This document shows, piece after piece, positions 7,779 through 16,456 of a stretch of DNA of 64,000 nucleotides. Positions within the stretch are counted from its first letter, which is position 1, and each line of letters starts with the position of its first letter. Made by a program: the position numbers and the translations under genes. The notes beneath the pieces are model-generated. The model was not told the DNA's origin. It saw only the letters and a program-made list of their open reading frames with translations, and did no database searches. The stretch covers positions 1 to 64,000 of the forward strand of contig NZ_WEGI01000008.1 in assembly GCF_009604425.1 (NCBI RefSeq), written 5' to 3'. This stretch comes from Nocardia aurantia (GTDB lineage Bacteria > Actinomycetota > Actinomycetes > Mycobacteriales > Mycobacteriaceae).

Positions 7779-8652
7779 CGCGGTGACGTCCGCGCGCCCG
7801 GGCCGGTGGCGGGGCGCGGGACTGGTACTGCCGCTGGTGATCTTCCTGCTGCTGATGCTCGTGCTGCCGATGATCCGGATGCTGATCATGAGTTTCCGGC
7901 CGGTGGACGAATACGGGCAGGCCGAACCGGGATTCACCGCCGGGCAGTACCGCCGGGTGTTCGCCGAATCCTTCTTCTCGCAGGCACTGGTGCACAGCGT
8001 GCTGGTCGCGCTGGTGGTGACGGCCTTGTGCCTGGTGCTCGGATACCCCGCCGCCTACGTGCTGGCGCACCGGCGGCCCGGCGTGGTGCGGACACTGCTG
8101 CTGCTGATCGTGGTGTCACCGCTGTTGACCAGCGTGGTGGTGCGCAGCTACGGATGGTCGATCCTGTTGTCCGGCAACGGATTGGTGAATCGGATCCTGG
8201 CCGGGTCGGGGCTGCGGTCGCAGCCCGCGCATCTGCTCGGCAGCACGCTCGCGGTGGTGGTGTCGGTGACCCACGTGCTGTTGCCGTTCGCGATCATTCC
8301 GCTGACCACCGCGCTGCGCGGGATCGAACCGAATCTGACCCGGGCCTCGTTGTCGCTCGGTGCGGGACCGGTCCGCACGTTCTGGCGGGTCACCGTGCCG
8401 TTGAGCCTGCCGGGCATCGCGGCCGGGGTGCTGATCGTCTTCGCGCTGTCGATGGGCATCTACATCACGCCGCGGCTGATCGGCGGGACCAATCAGCCGC
8501 TCGCCGGGATCCGGATCTACGACCAGGTGTCGAGTGTGTACGACTATCCGATGGCGGCGGCGCTGAGTTTCGTCCTGCTCGTCCTGACCGGCGTGTGTAC
8601 CGCGCTGTTCGGCGGCGGGCTGCGGTGGTGGGCACGGAGGCTGCATGGCTAG
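7759..8652 (+). CDS. ABC transporter permease, first subunit (PotB-like)
   Basis: 297 residues with about six hydrophobic segments starting at LVLPLVIFLLLMLVLP. The cytoplasmic EAA-type loop that docks on the ATPase reads ASLSLGAGPVRTFWRVTVP. It belongs to the polyamine/opine importer permease family. The start ATG lies inside the ATPase gene and the stop lies 8 bases inside the next permease gene, so translation is coupled along the operon. Confidence 0.85.
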   Translation: MSSSSGDAVTSARPGRWRGAGLVLPLVIFLLLMLVLPMIRMLIMSFRPVDEYGQAEPGFTAGQYRRVFAESFFSQALVHSVLVALVVTALCLVLGYPAAYVLAHRRPGVVRTLLLLIVVSPLLTSVVVRSYGWSILLSGNGLVNRILAGSGLRSQPAHLLGSTLAVVVSVTHVLLPFAIIPLTTALRGIEPNLTRASLSLGAGPVRTFWRVTVPLSLPGIAAGVLIVFALSMGIYITPRLIGGTNQPLAGIRIYDQVSSVYDYPMAAALSFVLLVLTGVCTALFGGGLRWWARRLHG

Positions 8653-9460
8653 CCGGTGGCCGGGCGCGTCCGTCGCGGGCCGGATCGGGAGGTGGTGCGG
8701 GCGGATCGCGGTCGCGCTGGTGTTCGTCTTCCTGCTGGCGCCGCTGGTGGTGCTGGTGGTGGCCTCGTTCAACGCCGCGGATTCGGTGGCGTTCCCGCCG
8801 TCGGGCTTCTCGCTGCGGTGGTATTCGTCGGTGCTGTCGTCGCGGGACTGGCTGGTGTCGTTCCAGCTGTCCGGGCTGCTGCTGGTGTCGGTGGTGCTGA
8901 CCACTGTGGTGATCGGGACCGCGGCCGCCTACGGGCTGGCGCGCGGCGCGTTTCCCGGGCGCGGGGTGCTGTCCGGAATCGCGTTGAGCCCGTTGCTGGT
9001 TCCGGAGATCATCGTCGCGCTCGGGTTGCTGTACTACCTGCAAGGCCTGCACCTGACCAACACCATCACCGGGCTGTGGCTGGCGCACTCGCTGATCGCG
9101 CTGCCGTATGTGGTGCGGGCGACGCTGGTCAGCGCGGCCGGACTCGATCCGACGCTGGAACGGGCCGCCGCGAGTCTGGGGGCGGGCCGGGCCCGGGTGT
9201 TCCGGACGGTGACGCTGCCGCTGCTGCGGCCCGGCATCATCGCCGGCGCGGTCTTCGCCGCCGTGACCTCGCTGGGGGAGGTGGCCATCACGGCCCTGGT
9301 CGCGGGCGCCAACACGACCACCGTGCCGTTGCGGATCTACTCCGCGGTCCAGTTCGAACTGGATCCGTCGGTCGCGGCGGTGTCCACCCTGCTGTTGCTC
9401 GTCAGCGTCGTGGTGATGCTGGTGCTGGAACGGTTCGTACGTCTGTCGGAGCTGTTGTGA
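8645..9460 (+). CDS. ABC transporter permease, second subunit (PotC-like)
   Basis: 271 residues with six predicted membrane segments. The EAA loop reads ERAAASLGAGRARVFRTVTL and is followed by LPLLRPGIIAG. It pairs with the upstream permease to form the membrane channel. Its stop overlaps the GTG of the hydantoinase A gene (GTGA), which ties uptake to hydrolysis of the imported compound. Confidence 0.85.
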   Translation: MASRWPGASVAGRIGRWCGRIAVALVFVFLLAPLVVLVVASFNAADSVAFPPSGFSLRWYSSVLSSRDWLVSFQLSGLLLVSVVLTTVVIGTAAAYGLARGAFPGRGVLSGIALSPLLVPEIIVALGLLYYLQGLHLTNTITGLWLAHSLIALPYVVRATLVSAAGLDPTLERAAASLGAGRARVFRTVTLPLLRPGIIAGAVFAAVTSLGEVAITALVAGANTTTVPLRIYSAVQFELDPSVAAVSTLLLLVSVVVMLVLERFVRLSELL

Positions 9461-11511
9461 CCTCTCGATCGCCGATCCCTCCGAACACGGCGCGCGCGGG
9501 CATCGATGTCGGTGGGACGTTCACCGATTTCGTGCTGGTGCTGCCCGGCCGGGTGCTGCACCACAAGGAGCCCAGCACGCCGGACGATCCGACCGTCGCC
9601 GTCGCGCGCGGGCTGGCGGCCATCGCCGCGCAGGCGGGGATCGCGCCGAGTGAGTTCGGGGCCGTGGCGCACGGCACGACCATCGGGCTCAACACCATCA
9701 TCCAGCGGCGCGGGGCGCGGTTGGCGCTGGCGGTGACCGAGGGGTATCGGGACATCCTGGAGATCGGGCGCAGCCGGATGCCGTCGTCGTTCGACCTGCA
9801 CGCGGCCAAGGAGGAGCCGCTGGTGCCGCGGGAATCGGTGGTGGAGTTGCCCGCCCGGCTGCGGCCGGACGGCACACCGGCGCGGATTCCCTCGGACGAT
9901 GAATTGGCTACGGCCGCAAGCGGTATCGATGCCGACGCGGTGGCCGTCGTGGTGCTGCACGCGCACACCGATCCGGCTTTCGAGGCGGGGGTGGCCGCGC
10001 GGCTGGCGGCACTGTTGCCCGGTACCGAGGTGGCGGCGTCGGCGACGGTGTGGCCGGAGGTGCGGGAATACGAGCGCACGCTGGTCACCTGCCTCAATGC
10101 CTATATCCAGCCGCTGATGCACGCCTATTTCGCGCGGCTGGAGCAGCGGCTCGCCGAACTGGGGATCACGGCGCCGGTGACGATCACCGGATCCAACGGA
10201 GGTGCGCTGAGCCTGCGCGGCGCCGATGAGCGGCCGTTGGAGACGGTGTTGTCCGGGCCCGCGTCCGGGGTGACGGCCGCGGCCGCACTCGCCGCGGAGA
10301 CGGGGATCGAGCGGCTGGTCACCTTCGACATGGGTGGTACCAGCAGCGATATCTCCGTCGCGGTGGCGGGTGTTCCGGAGATCACCACCGGCACCACGAT
10401 CGGCGGACTGCCGCTGGTGCTGCCGGTGGTGGCGGTCGACGCCATCGGCGCGGGTGGTGGATCGGTTGTGCGCGTTGATGATCAGGGGCTGCTGAAGGTC
10501 GGGCCGGAGAGTGCCGGTGCCGATCCGGGGCCGGCCGCGTACGGGCGCGGTGGTACCCGGCCGACCGTGACCGACTGTTATCTGCGCACCGGATTGCTCT
10601 CTCCGACAGGGTTTCTCGGTGGGCGTATGACGCTGGACGCCGAGGCGGCCGATCGGGCGCTGGGTGCGGTGGGCGCCGCGCTCGGGCTGGACGGCCTCGG
10701 CGCCGCCGCTGCCGCCTTGCGGATCGCCACCGCGGGTATGGCCGTGGAACTCCAGAAGGTGTTGGTGCAGCGCGGTTTCGATCCGGCGGAATTCACGTTG
10801 GTGCCGTTCGGCGGGGCCGGGCCCACCCACGCCGCGGCGCTCGCCGAGGAGGTCGGCATCACCGAGATCGTGATCCCGCCCGCCGCCGCGACCTTCTGCG
10901 CACTGGGTGCGGCGACAGCCGATCTGCGGCGCGACTTCGCGCGCAGCCTCCGGCGGCCGCTGGACGAGGACGGCATCGCGCGGCTGCGGGAGATCTTCGC
11001 CGATCTGGAGCAGCAGGGCCGGAGTTGGCTTGCCGAACAAGGGGTTTCGACCGGTGAGCCGCGGCTGACGGTCGCCGCGGATCTGAGCTATCACGGGCAG
11101 GCCTTCGAATTGCGGGTGCCGCTGGACGAATTGACCGTGGCCGCCGTCGCCGAGGCGCTGCACGCGGAACACGAACGGCTGTACGGGTTCCGGGATCCGG
11201 ACGCGCCGATCCGCCTGGGGACCGCGCGGCTCACCGTGATCGGGCCACTGGCCGGTCGCGCGACGTCCGCAACCGAAACTGTTGCGCCGGAATCGAATAG
11301 TGCTGTCGCAGGGCCGCCGGATGTCGATTCGCGGCCTGTGTTCCTCGGCGGGGAGTGGGTGTCGGCGCGAGTAGTGCAGCGGGTGAGTCTGCGGGCCGGG
11401 GATCGGTTCGACGGGCCCGCGATCGTGGAACAGGAGGACACCACCGTGGTCGTGCCGGGAGGCTGGACGGTGACCGTGGACGCATTCGGCAATCTGCGGG
11501 TGCGGCGATGA
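9457..11511 (+). CDS. hyuA: hydantoinase/5-oxoprolinase subunit A
   Basis: 684 residues, matching the usual HyuA length (about 680-700). The N-terminus GIDVGGTFTDFVLV is the ATP-binding loop of the acetate/sugar kinase fold. FDMGGTSSDISV, AGGGSVVRVD and PFGGAGPTHAAAL are characteristic internal motifs. With HyuB it forms an ATP-dependent amidohydrolase that opens hydantoin-like or 5-oxoproline-like rings; the exact substrate (hydantoin, oxoproline, N-methylhydantoin, caprolactam) is not visible. The GTG start overlaps the permease stop and the stop overlaps hyuB (ATGA). Confidence 0.88.
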   Translation: MTSRSPIPPNTARAGIDVGGTFTDFVLVLPGRVLHHKEPSTPDDPTVAVARGLAAIAAQAGIAPSEFGAVAHGTTIGLNTIIQRRGARLALAVTEGYRDILEIGRSRMPSSFDLHAAKEEPLVPRESVVELPARLRPDGTPARIPSDDELATAASGIDADAVAVVVLHAHTDPAFEAGVAARLAALLPGTEVAASATVWPEVREYERTLVTCLNAYIQPLMHAYFARLEQRLAELGITAPVTITGSNGGALSLRGADERPLETVLSGPASGVTAAAALAAETGIERLVTFDMGGTSSDISVAVAGVPEITTGTTIGGLPLVLPVVAVDAIGAGGGSVVRVDDQGLLKVGPESAGADPGPAAYGRGGTRPTVTDCYLRTGLLSPTGFLGGRMTLDAEAADRALGAVGAALGLDGLGAAAAALRIATAGMAVELQKVLVQRGFDPAEFTLVPFGGAGPTHAAALAEEVGITEIVIPPAAATFCALGAATADLRRDFARSLRRPLDEDGIARLREIFADLEQQGRSWLAEQGVSTGEPRLTVAADLSYHGQAFELRVPLDELTVAAVAEALHAEHERLYGFRDPDAPIRLGTARLTVIGPLAGRATSATETVAPESNSAVAGPPDVDSRPVFLGGEWVSARVVQRVSLRAGDRFDGPAIVEQEDTTVVVPGGWTVTVDAFGNLRVRR

Positions 11512-13457
11512 AACTCGATCCGGTCACGCTGGAGATCATCGGCAACAAGTTCACGGCGCTCGCCGAGGAGATGTGCCTGACCCTGCAGCGCACCAGCCGC
11601 TCGCTCTATGTCAAGGAGACCGCGGACTTCTGTTGTGCGCTGGCCTCTCCCGACGGCGGGTTCTTCGCCTATCCGCGCGGGATCGGGGTGTCCGGCTTCG
11701 TCGGGCTCGACGTCGCCACCGCGGCCGCGGCGGTGGGACCGCTGGAACCCGGGGATGTGATCATCACCAACGATCCCTTCACCTCCGGCGGGCTGGCCAC
11801 GCACCTCACCGACATCCAGCTCATCGCGCCGTATTTCCACGACGGTGAGCTGATCGGGTACGGGTGGGCCTTCATCCACTGTTCCGATATCGGCGGCCGG
11901 GTGCCGAGCAGTCTCTCACCGACCAACGACGAGATCTTCCAGGAGGGGTTGCAGATCCCGCCGGTGAAGCTCGTGCGGGCGGGAGTGCCGGACGAGAGCG
12001 TGGAGCGGCTGCTCGCGGCGAATACCCGTACGCCCGAGGCCAATCGGGGTGATCTGCAGGCGATGATCGCCGCCTTGCGTACCGGTCGGGCCGGGCTGGC
12101 CGCCGTCATCGCGCGGCACGGGGCCGGCGATGTGCTCGCCGCGCAGGACGATGTGGTCGAGTACACGGCGGCGAAGGCGCGTGCCGCGCTGGCGACGCTG
12201 GCCGACGGGCGGTTCCGGTTCGTCGACTATCTCGACGACGACGCGGTGTCGCCGATCCCGGTGCGGATCTCCGTCACCGCGACCCTCACCGCGGGGGATC
12301 TGCATCTGGACTTCACCGGTACCGATCCGCAGGTCGCGGCGGCGTTCAACATCGCCAGCCTCGGCCGGCCGCACGCGTGGATCACCACCCGGGTGCTCGC
12401 GCTGATCTGCACCCTCGATCCGACGATCGATCTCAACGCGGGGCTGGTGCGGCCGATCAGTGTGCACACGCCGGAGGGCAGCGTCGTCAACGCCGTGCGA
12501 CCGGCGGCGGTCGGGGTGCGGCACGCGACGGCCTCACGGGTCAACGACGCGCTCGGCGGGGCGCTCGGGCTCGCGGCCCCGGAAGTGCTGCCGGCGGCGT
12601 CGAGCGGTCTCGTGGTACCGGTGGTGGTCGCCGAACAGGACAATGTCCAGGTGCTGGAACCGATGGTCGGCGGTACCGGGGCACGGTACGGCGCCGACGG
12701 GGTGGACGGCCGGGACAGCGGGATCTCCAACCTCTCCAACAATCCGGTGGAGACCGTCGAGACCGAGATCGGGGTGGAGATCCTGCGGTACGGCCTGATT
12801 CCGGACTCCGGCGGGGCCGGGCGCTGGCGGGGCGGCTGTGGGCTGGAACTCAGCTTCCGGGTGCTCGACGACGGGGCCCGGTTGCTGGCGCGCGGTCTGG
12901 AGCGGCAGTGCTTCCGGCCGTGGGGCGTGCGCGGCGGCGGGCCCGGCGCTCCGGCCCGACTGTCGGTCAACGGTGTCGCGGTCGCGAAGGTGGATGTGCT
13001 GCCGCTGCGGCGCGGCGATGTCGTCACGCTGCGCACCTCGGGTGCCGGCGGTTACGGGGATCCGTTCGAACGCGATCCGGCGGCGGTGCTGCGTGACGTC
13101 CGGCGCGGGGTGGTGTCGGCCGAGGCCGCGGCCGGTGAGTACGGCGTGGTGCTCGACGGTGACCGCGTGGACGTCGGCGCGACCGGTCGCGCGCGAACAC
13201 GTTCGGCGCGAACCGGATTCGGCTTCGGGCCGGAGCGCACGGCCTGGGAAGCGGTCTTCGATCTCGCGACCGCCGATGAGTTGGTCCGTGCCCTGTTCAC
13301 CCTTCCGGCCCGGGAGCGGTACCGCCGCCGGGCCGAGATCGTCGGCGCGGTGCTGGCCGAACTGCCGCAGGGCTTTCCACGTGTCCCGGCCGGTGCGGAC
13401 GAACTCGACCGGGCCCGGGACGTGTTGCGCGCGGGGATCGACGCGGTGACGGCCTGA
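11508..13457 (+). CDS. hyuB: hydantoinase/5-oxoprolinase subunit B
   Basis: 649 residues. The N-terminus DPVTLEIIGNKFTALAEEM, the NDPFTSGGLATHLTDI loop, and the Gly-rich GGTGARYGADG and GAGGYGDPFERDP segments are typical of HyuB. A C-terminal extension of about 100 residues follows the GGYGDP motif. It works with HyuA in ATP-dependent ring opening. It closes the transporter-hydantoinase operon and converges on nfo across a repeat-rich gap. Confidence 0.88.
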   Translation: MKLDPVTLEIIGNKFTALAEEMCLTLQRTSRSLYVKETADFCCALASPDGGFFAYPRGIGVSGFVGLDVATAAAAVGPLEPGDVIITNDPFTSGGLATHLTDIQLIAPYFHDGELIGYGWAFIHCSDIGGRVPSSLSPTNDEIFQEGLQIPPVKLVRAGVPDESVERLLAANTRTPEANRGDLQAMIAALRTGRAGLAAVIARHGAGDVLAAQDDVVEYTAAKARAALATLADGRFRFVDYLDDDAVSPIPVRISVTATLTAGDLHLDFTGTDPQVAAAFNIASLGRPHAWITTRVLALICTLDPTIDLNAGLVRPISVHTPEGSVVNAVRPAAVGVRHATASRVNDALGGALGLAAPEVLPAASSGLVVPVVVAEQDNVQVLEPMVGGTGARYGADGVDGRDSGISNLSNNPVETVETEIGVEILRYGLIPDSGGAGRWRGGCGLELSFRVLDDGARLLARGLERQCFRPWGVRGGGPGAPARLSVNGVAVAKVDVLPLRRGDVVTLRTSGAGGYGDPFERDPAAVLRDVRRGVVSAEAAAGEYGVVLDGDRVDVGATGRARTRSARTGFGFGPERTAWEAVFDLATADELVRALFTLPARERYRRRAEIVGAVLAELPQGFPRVPAGADELDRARDVLRAGIDAVTA

Positions 13458-13578
13458 CGACTCCGCCGGGTTGTTCGCGGCTCAGCTGAGGTACCCGCGG
13501 TTCAGCTGGAGCGCGTGCGGCTCTGCCGGGTGCGTGCGGCTCTGCCAGGGCGCTTGCGGCTCTGCCGGGATGCTCGCG
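13458..13578 (+). repeat. array of degenerate ~20-bp tandem repeats
   Basis: Six to seven units with a 19-21 bp period follow the hyuB stop. The clearest are 13520-13538, 13539-13558 and 13559-13578 (consensus GCTCTGCCGGGNGCNTGCG). The upstream units at 13480-13499 and 13500-13519 read GCTCAGCTGAGGTACCCGCG-like. The last codons of nfo plus flank (13788-13808) resemble one unit, so the array may have grown by duplication of the nfo 3' end. The rest of the 333-base gap (to 13790) holds no gene that I can support. Confidence 0.65.
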
Positions 13579-13790
13579 ACTCAACCGATTGCGATGAATG
13601 GCTGGCACCAGGAAGTGGCTCGGGCTGTCGTGCCTGAGCTGCACGATCAGTTCGGTGAGATCGGTTCGTACTCGGTGATCCCGTGCTCGGCTGGATGCTC
13701 CCCGAGCTCGATCTCCTGAGTCGCCATGGATTCCACCTCCACCACCTCGGTGCCGCGAGGCACTCGCGGCCCTGACCGAGTACTCGGGAC

Positions 13791-14561
13791 TCAGCCGAGG
13801 TGCTCGCGCAGGTAGGCGAGATCCTCGGCCATGCCCTCGCTCGGGGTCTCCAGGACCACGGGTGCGCCGGCGGTGCGGCAGACCTCCGCCAGCAGTTGTG
13901 GGTCGATGGTGCCCTCCGAGAAGTTGGCGTGCCGGTCGGCTCCGGAATTGAACTCGTCGCGTGAGGAATTCAGGTGCACCAGGTCGATTCGGCCGGTGAT
14001 TCCCTTGATCCGGTCGACGACCCCGACGAGTTCCTCCCCGCCGGCCCAGGCGTGGCAGGTGTCCAGGCAGAAACCGGCGCCGAAATCGCCGATCGCCTCC
14101 CACAGGCGGCCGATCGAATCGAAATGCCTTGCCATGGCGTGATTTCCGCCCGCGGTGTTCTCCACGATGATCGGGACGGCGAACCCGCCCTTCTCCTCCT
14201 GACGCTCGAACAGCTTGCGCCAGTTGACGATTCCGGCCTCGATCTCGGCATCGGACCGGACGTGGCCGCCGTGCACGACCAGGCCGAAGGCGCCGAGGTC
14301 GGCCGCGGCCTTCGCCTGCTGGGCGACCGCGTTGCGGGAGGGCATGCGCAGCCGATTGTTCGTGCTGGCCACGTTGATCTGGTACGAGGAGTGGACCACC
14401 ACGTCGATCGGGCTGGCCTTGATCTCCGCCGCCCGGGGATGCGGCTGGGGTTTGTCCCAGCTCTGCGGATCCACCACGAAAAGCTGGATGACCTCGGCTC
14501 CGAGCTGTTCACCGAAACCGATCGGGTCACTGTCTTGCCGGACGTGGGCACCAATTCGCAT
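13791..14561 (-). CDS. nfo: deoxyribonuclease IV (AP endonuclease)
   Basis: 256 residues, TIM-barrel AP endonuclease 2 family. It cleaves DNA 5' to abasic sites in base-excision repair. Metal-ligand segments are visible in order: VVHGGHV, IIVENTAGG, CLDTCHAW and HLNSSRDEFNSGADRHANF. The start RIGAHVRQ aligns with mycobacterial End (Rv0670). It is supported by a leaderless -10 box TACGCT (14574-14569) seven bases before the ATG; the GGAGG visible here is on the wrong strand. Confidence 0.88.
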   Translation of the reverse strand: MRIGAHVRQDSDPIGFGEQLGAEVIQLFVVDPQSWDKPQPHPRAAEIKASPIDVVVHSSYQINVASTNNRLRMPSRNAVAQQAKAAADLGAFGLVVHGGHVRSDAEIEAGIVNWRKLFERQEEKGGFAVPIIVENTAGGNHAMARHFDSIGRLWEAIGDFGAGFCLDTCHAWAGGEELVGVVDRIKGITGRIDLVHLNSSRDEFNSGADRHANFSEGTIDPQLLAEVCRTAGAPVVLETPSEGMAEDLAYLREHLG

Positions 14562-14962
14562 GCGGAGGAGCGTATCGGGTACCACCGACAACTCGTCACC
14601 CCCGCTCCGAACGGACCGGTCGGTGGTCGGATCCGGGCGGCGGCGCGACCGCTGTGCGGGTGCCGGGAGCGCCGGGATCGGCGGAAGGGCCTGTCTCACA
14701 TGCGACAATGACGGAACTCCGCGAGTAGCCGGGACCGCGCTGTCCACAGCGGATCTACAGCTTGTACCAAGCTTCGTTGTCCTGCGGATCCGCGTGGTGG
14801 CAGTCGGTCGCGGTTGTGAAAGGACGGTGACCACCGCCCACCGGACCCCGGACGCGTTGTATGGTTGCCGTGTTCGGCGGTCGGCAGTGCCGACGGCCGG
14901 TTGTTCGTGCGGTACTGCCGCGCATCGGCGGCGGATGTGTGGCACCGGAAGTGGGAGCGGGG
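14562..14962. other. divergent intergenic region nfo / kinase
   Basis: 400 bases with no supportable gene. It holds the nfo -10 box at 14569-14574 and a perfect 15-bp inverted repeat, AGCTTGTACCAAGCT (14759-14773), about 190 bases before the kinase start. The repeat has the size and spacing of a TetR-type operator. An ATG at 14861 in frame with the kinase lacks a ribosome-binding site and gives a non-conserved leader. Confidence 0.45.
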
Positions 14963-16456
14963 ATGCAGACCAACGGTGACGTTTTCGCTGGGTATGTCAT
15001 CGAGCGGCTGCTCGGCCGTGGCGGTATGGGCCAGGTGTACCTGGCCAAGCACCCTCGCCTGCCCCGGATGACGGCGTTGAAGCTGCTGAATCGGGAGATG
15101 GTGTCCGACCACGAGATTCGCGCGCGCTTCGAGCGCGAGGCGGATCTGGTCGCGCAACTGGACCATCCGAACATCGTCACCGTCTACGACCGTGGGCTCG
15201 AGGACGGGCAGCTGTGGATCTCCATGCAGTTCATCGACGGTATCGATGCCGCCAGTGTGGATCCGAAGCGGTTGCCGCCGGAGCGGGCGGTGCAGATCAT
15301 CGCCGAGGTCGCCGAGGCGCTGGACTACGCCCACCGCAACGGAGTGCTGCACCGCGACGTGAAACCGGCCAACATGCTGCTCGCGCGGTCGACCGGCGGC
15401 AAGGGCGAGCGGGTCTATCTCACCGACTTCGGCATCGCGCGGCTGCGTGACGACGGCGGCCATCTCACCCAGACCGGTACCTTCACCGCGACGCTGGCGT
15501 ACGCCTCGCCGGAACAGCTCACCGGCGCCTCGCTGGACGGCCGCGCCGACCAGTATTCGCTGGCGTGCAGCCTGTTCTGGCTGCTCACCGGCAGCGGGCC
15601 GTTCTCCGCGCCGAATCCGGCGGCGGTCATCCGCGGGCATCTGCAGTCGCCGCCGCCGACGTTGAGCAGTGTGCGGTCCGGGCTGCCGCCGGCGCTGGAC
15701 GGCGTTCTGGTCAAGGCGATGTCGAAGCGGCCCGACGAACGGTTCGGCACCTGCGCCGAATTCGCCGCCGCCGCGCGGCGAGCGCTCGCGCAGTCCAGCG
15801 CGCCGCACGTGCAGGTTGCGCCGCGGCCGGCCACCGGTCCGTCGATGCCGACCATCGGCATGCCGACGCACGGGATGCCGTCCACAGGGCCTGGGCACGG
15901 CATCCCGTCCACCGGGCCTGGGCATGGCATCCCGTCCACCGGACCCGGGCATGGCATCCCGTCCACCGGGCCTGGGCATGGCATCCCGTCCACCGGGCCT
16001 GGGCATGGCATCCCGTCCACCGGGCCTGGGCATGGCATCCCGTCCACCGGGCCTGGGCATGGCATCCCGTCCACCGGACCCGGGCATTCGGTGGCGCCGC
16101 GGCCCTCGACGGGGCCCGCCAATCCGATCGCGCCGCGGCCGATGACCGGTCCGGGAAATCCGATTCCGCAGCCGATGCGGCCGCCGACCCCGGCGGCGCA
16201 ACCCGTGTACCAGTCGGCGCCGCGCTATCCGCAACCCCAGTCCGGCGGTTCGTACTACCAGCCGCGGCCGGCGCCGCAGCGGCGGAAGTCGAACGGCGGG
16301 TTGATCATCGGGATTATCGCGGTGGTCGTGGTGCTGTTGCTGATCGTGCTGGCCATCATCGGCGCGATGTCGAACGGCGGTCAGTCCGCGTCACTGAACC
16401 ATCCGGGTGTGACTCCGGCGCTGACCCATCAGCCGGAGCCCCGACCACTGAACTAG
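14963..16456 (+). CDS. membrane Ser/Thr protein kinase (Pkn family) with repeat linker
   Basis: 497 residues. Kinase domain about 11-275: Gly-loop LGRGGMGQV, Lys40, HRD at 130-132 (HRDVKPAN), DFG from Asp155 and APE-type ASPEQL, with Thr-rich activation loop TQTGTFTATLAY. Residues 303-374 are eight HG(I/M)PSTGPG repeats in a Pro-rich juxtamembrane linker. One membrane helix lies at about 446-468, leaving an outside tail of only some 28 residues, so there is no real sensor domain. RBS GGGAGCGGGG precedes ATG 14963. The 3' end overlaps the convergent PAP2 gene by four bases. It is probably a PknA/F-like signalling kinase with unknown targets. Confidence 0.85.
   Translation: MQTNGDVFAGYVIERLLGRGGMGQVYLAKHPRLPRMTALKLLNREMVSDHEIRARFEREADLVAQLDHPNIVTVYDRGLEDGQLWISMQFIDGIDAASVDPKRLPPERAVQIIAEVAEALDYAHRNGVLHRDVKPANMLLARSTGGKGERVYLTDFGIARLRDDGGHLTQTGTFTATLAYASPEQLTGASLDGRADQYSLACSLFWLLTGSGPFSAPNPAAVIRGHLQSPPPTLSSVRSGLPPALDGVLVKAMSKRPDERFGTCAEFAAAARRALAQSSAPHVQVAPRPATGPSMPTIGMPTHGMPSTGPGHGIPSTGPGHGIPSTGPGHGIPSTGPGHGIPSTGPGHGIPSTGPGHGIPSTGPGHGIPSTGPGHSVAPRPSTGPANPIAPRPMTGPGNPIPQPMRPPTPAAQPVYQSAPRYPQPQSGGSYYQPRPAPQRRKSNGGLIIGIIAVVVVLLLIVLAIIGAMSNGGQSASLNHPGVTPALTHQPEPRPLN
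15869..16084 (+). repeat. eight 27-bp in-frame tandem repeats
   Basis: Eight consecutive 27-bp units (15869, 15896, 15923, 15950, 15977, 16004, 16031, 16058) encode HGMPSTGPG once and HGIPSTGPG seven times. The units are almost identical at the DNA level, which indicates recent expansion and probable copy-number variation between strains. Confidence 0.95.

Noticed and set aside
13471..13719. 82-codon frame in the gap after hyuB
   Set aside because: Composed of the tandem repeats, no ribosome-binding site, no similarity.
15869..16084. CRISPR array
   Set aside because: The 27-bp units are contiguous with no spacers and are in frame inside a kinase gene.
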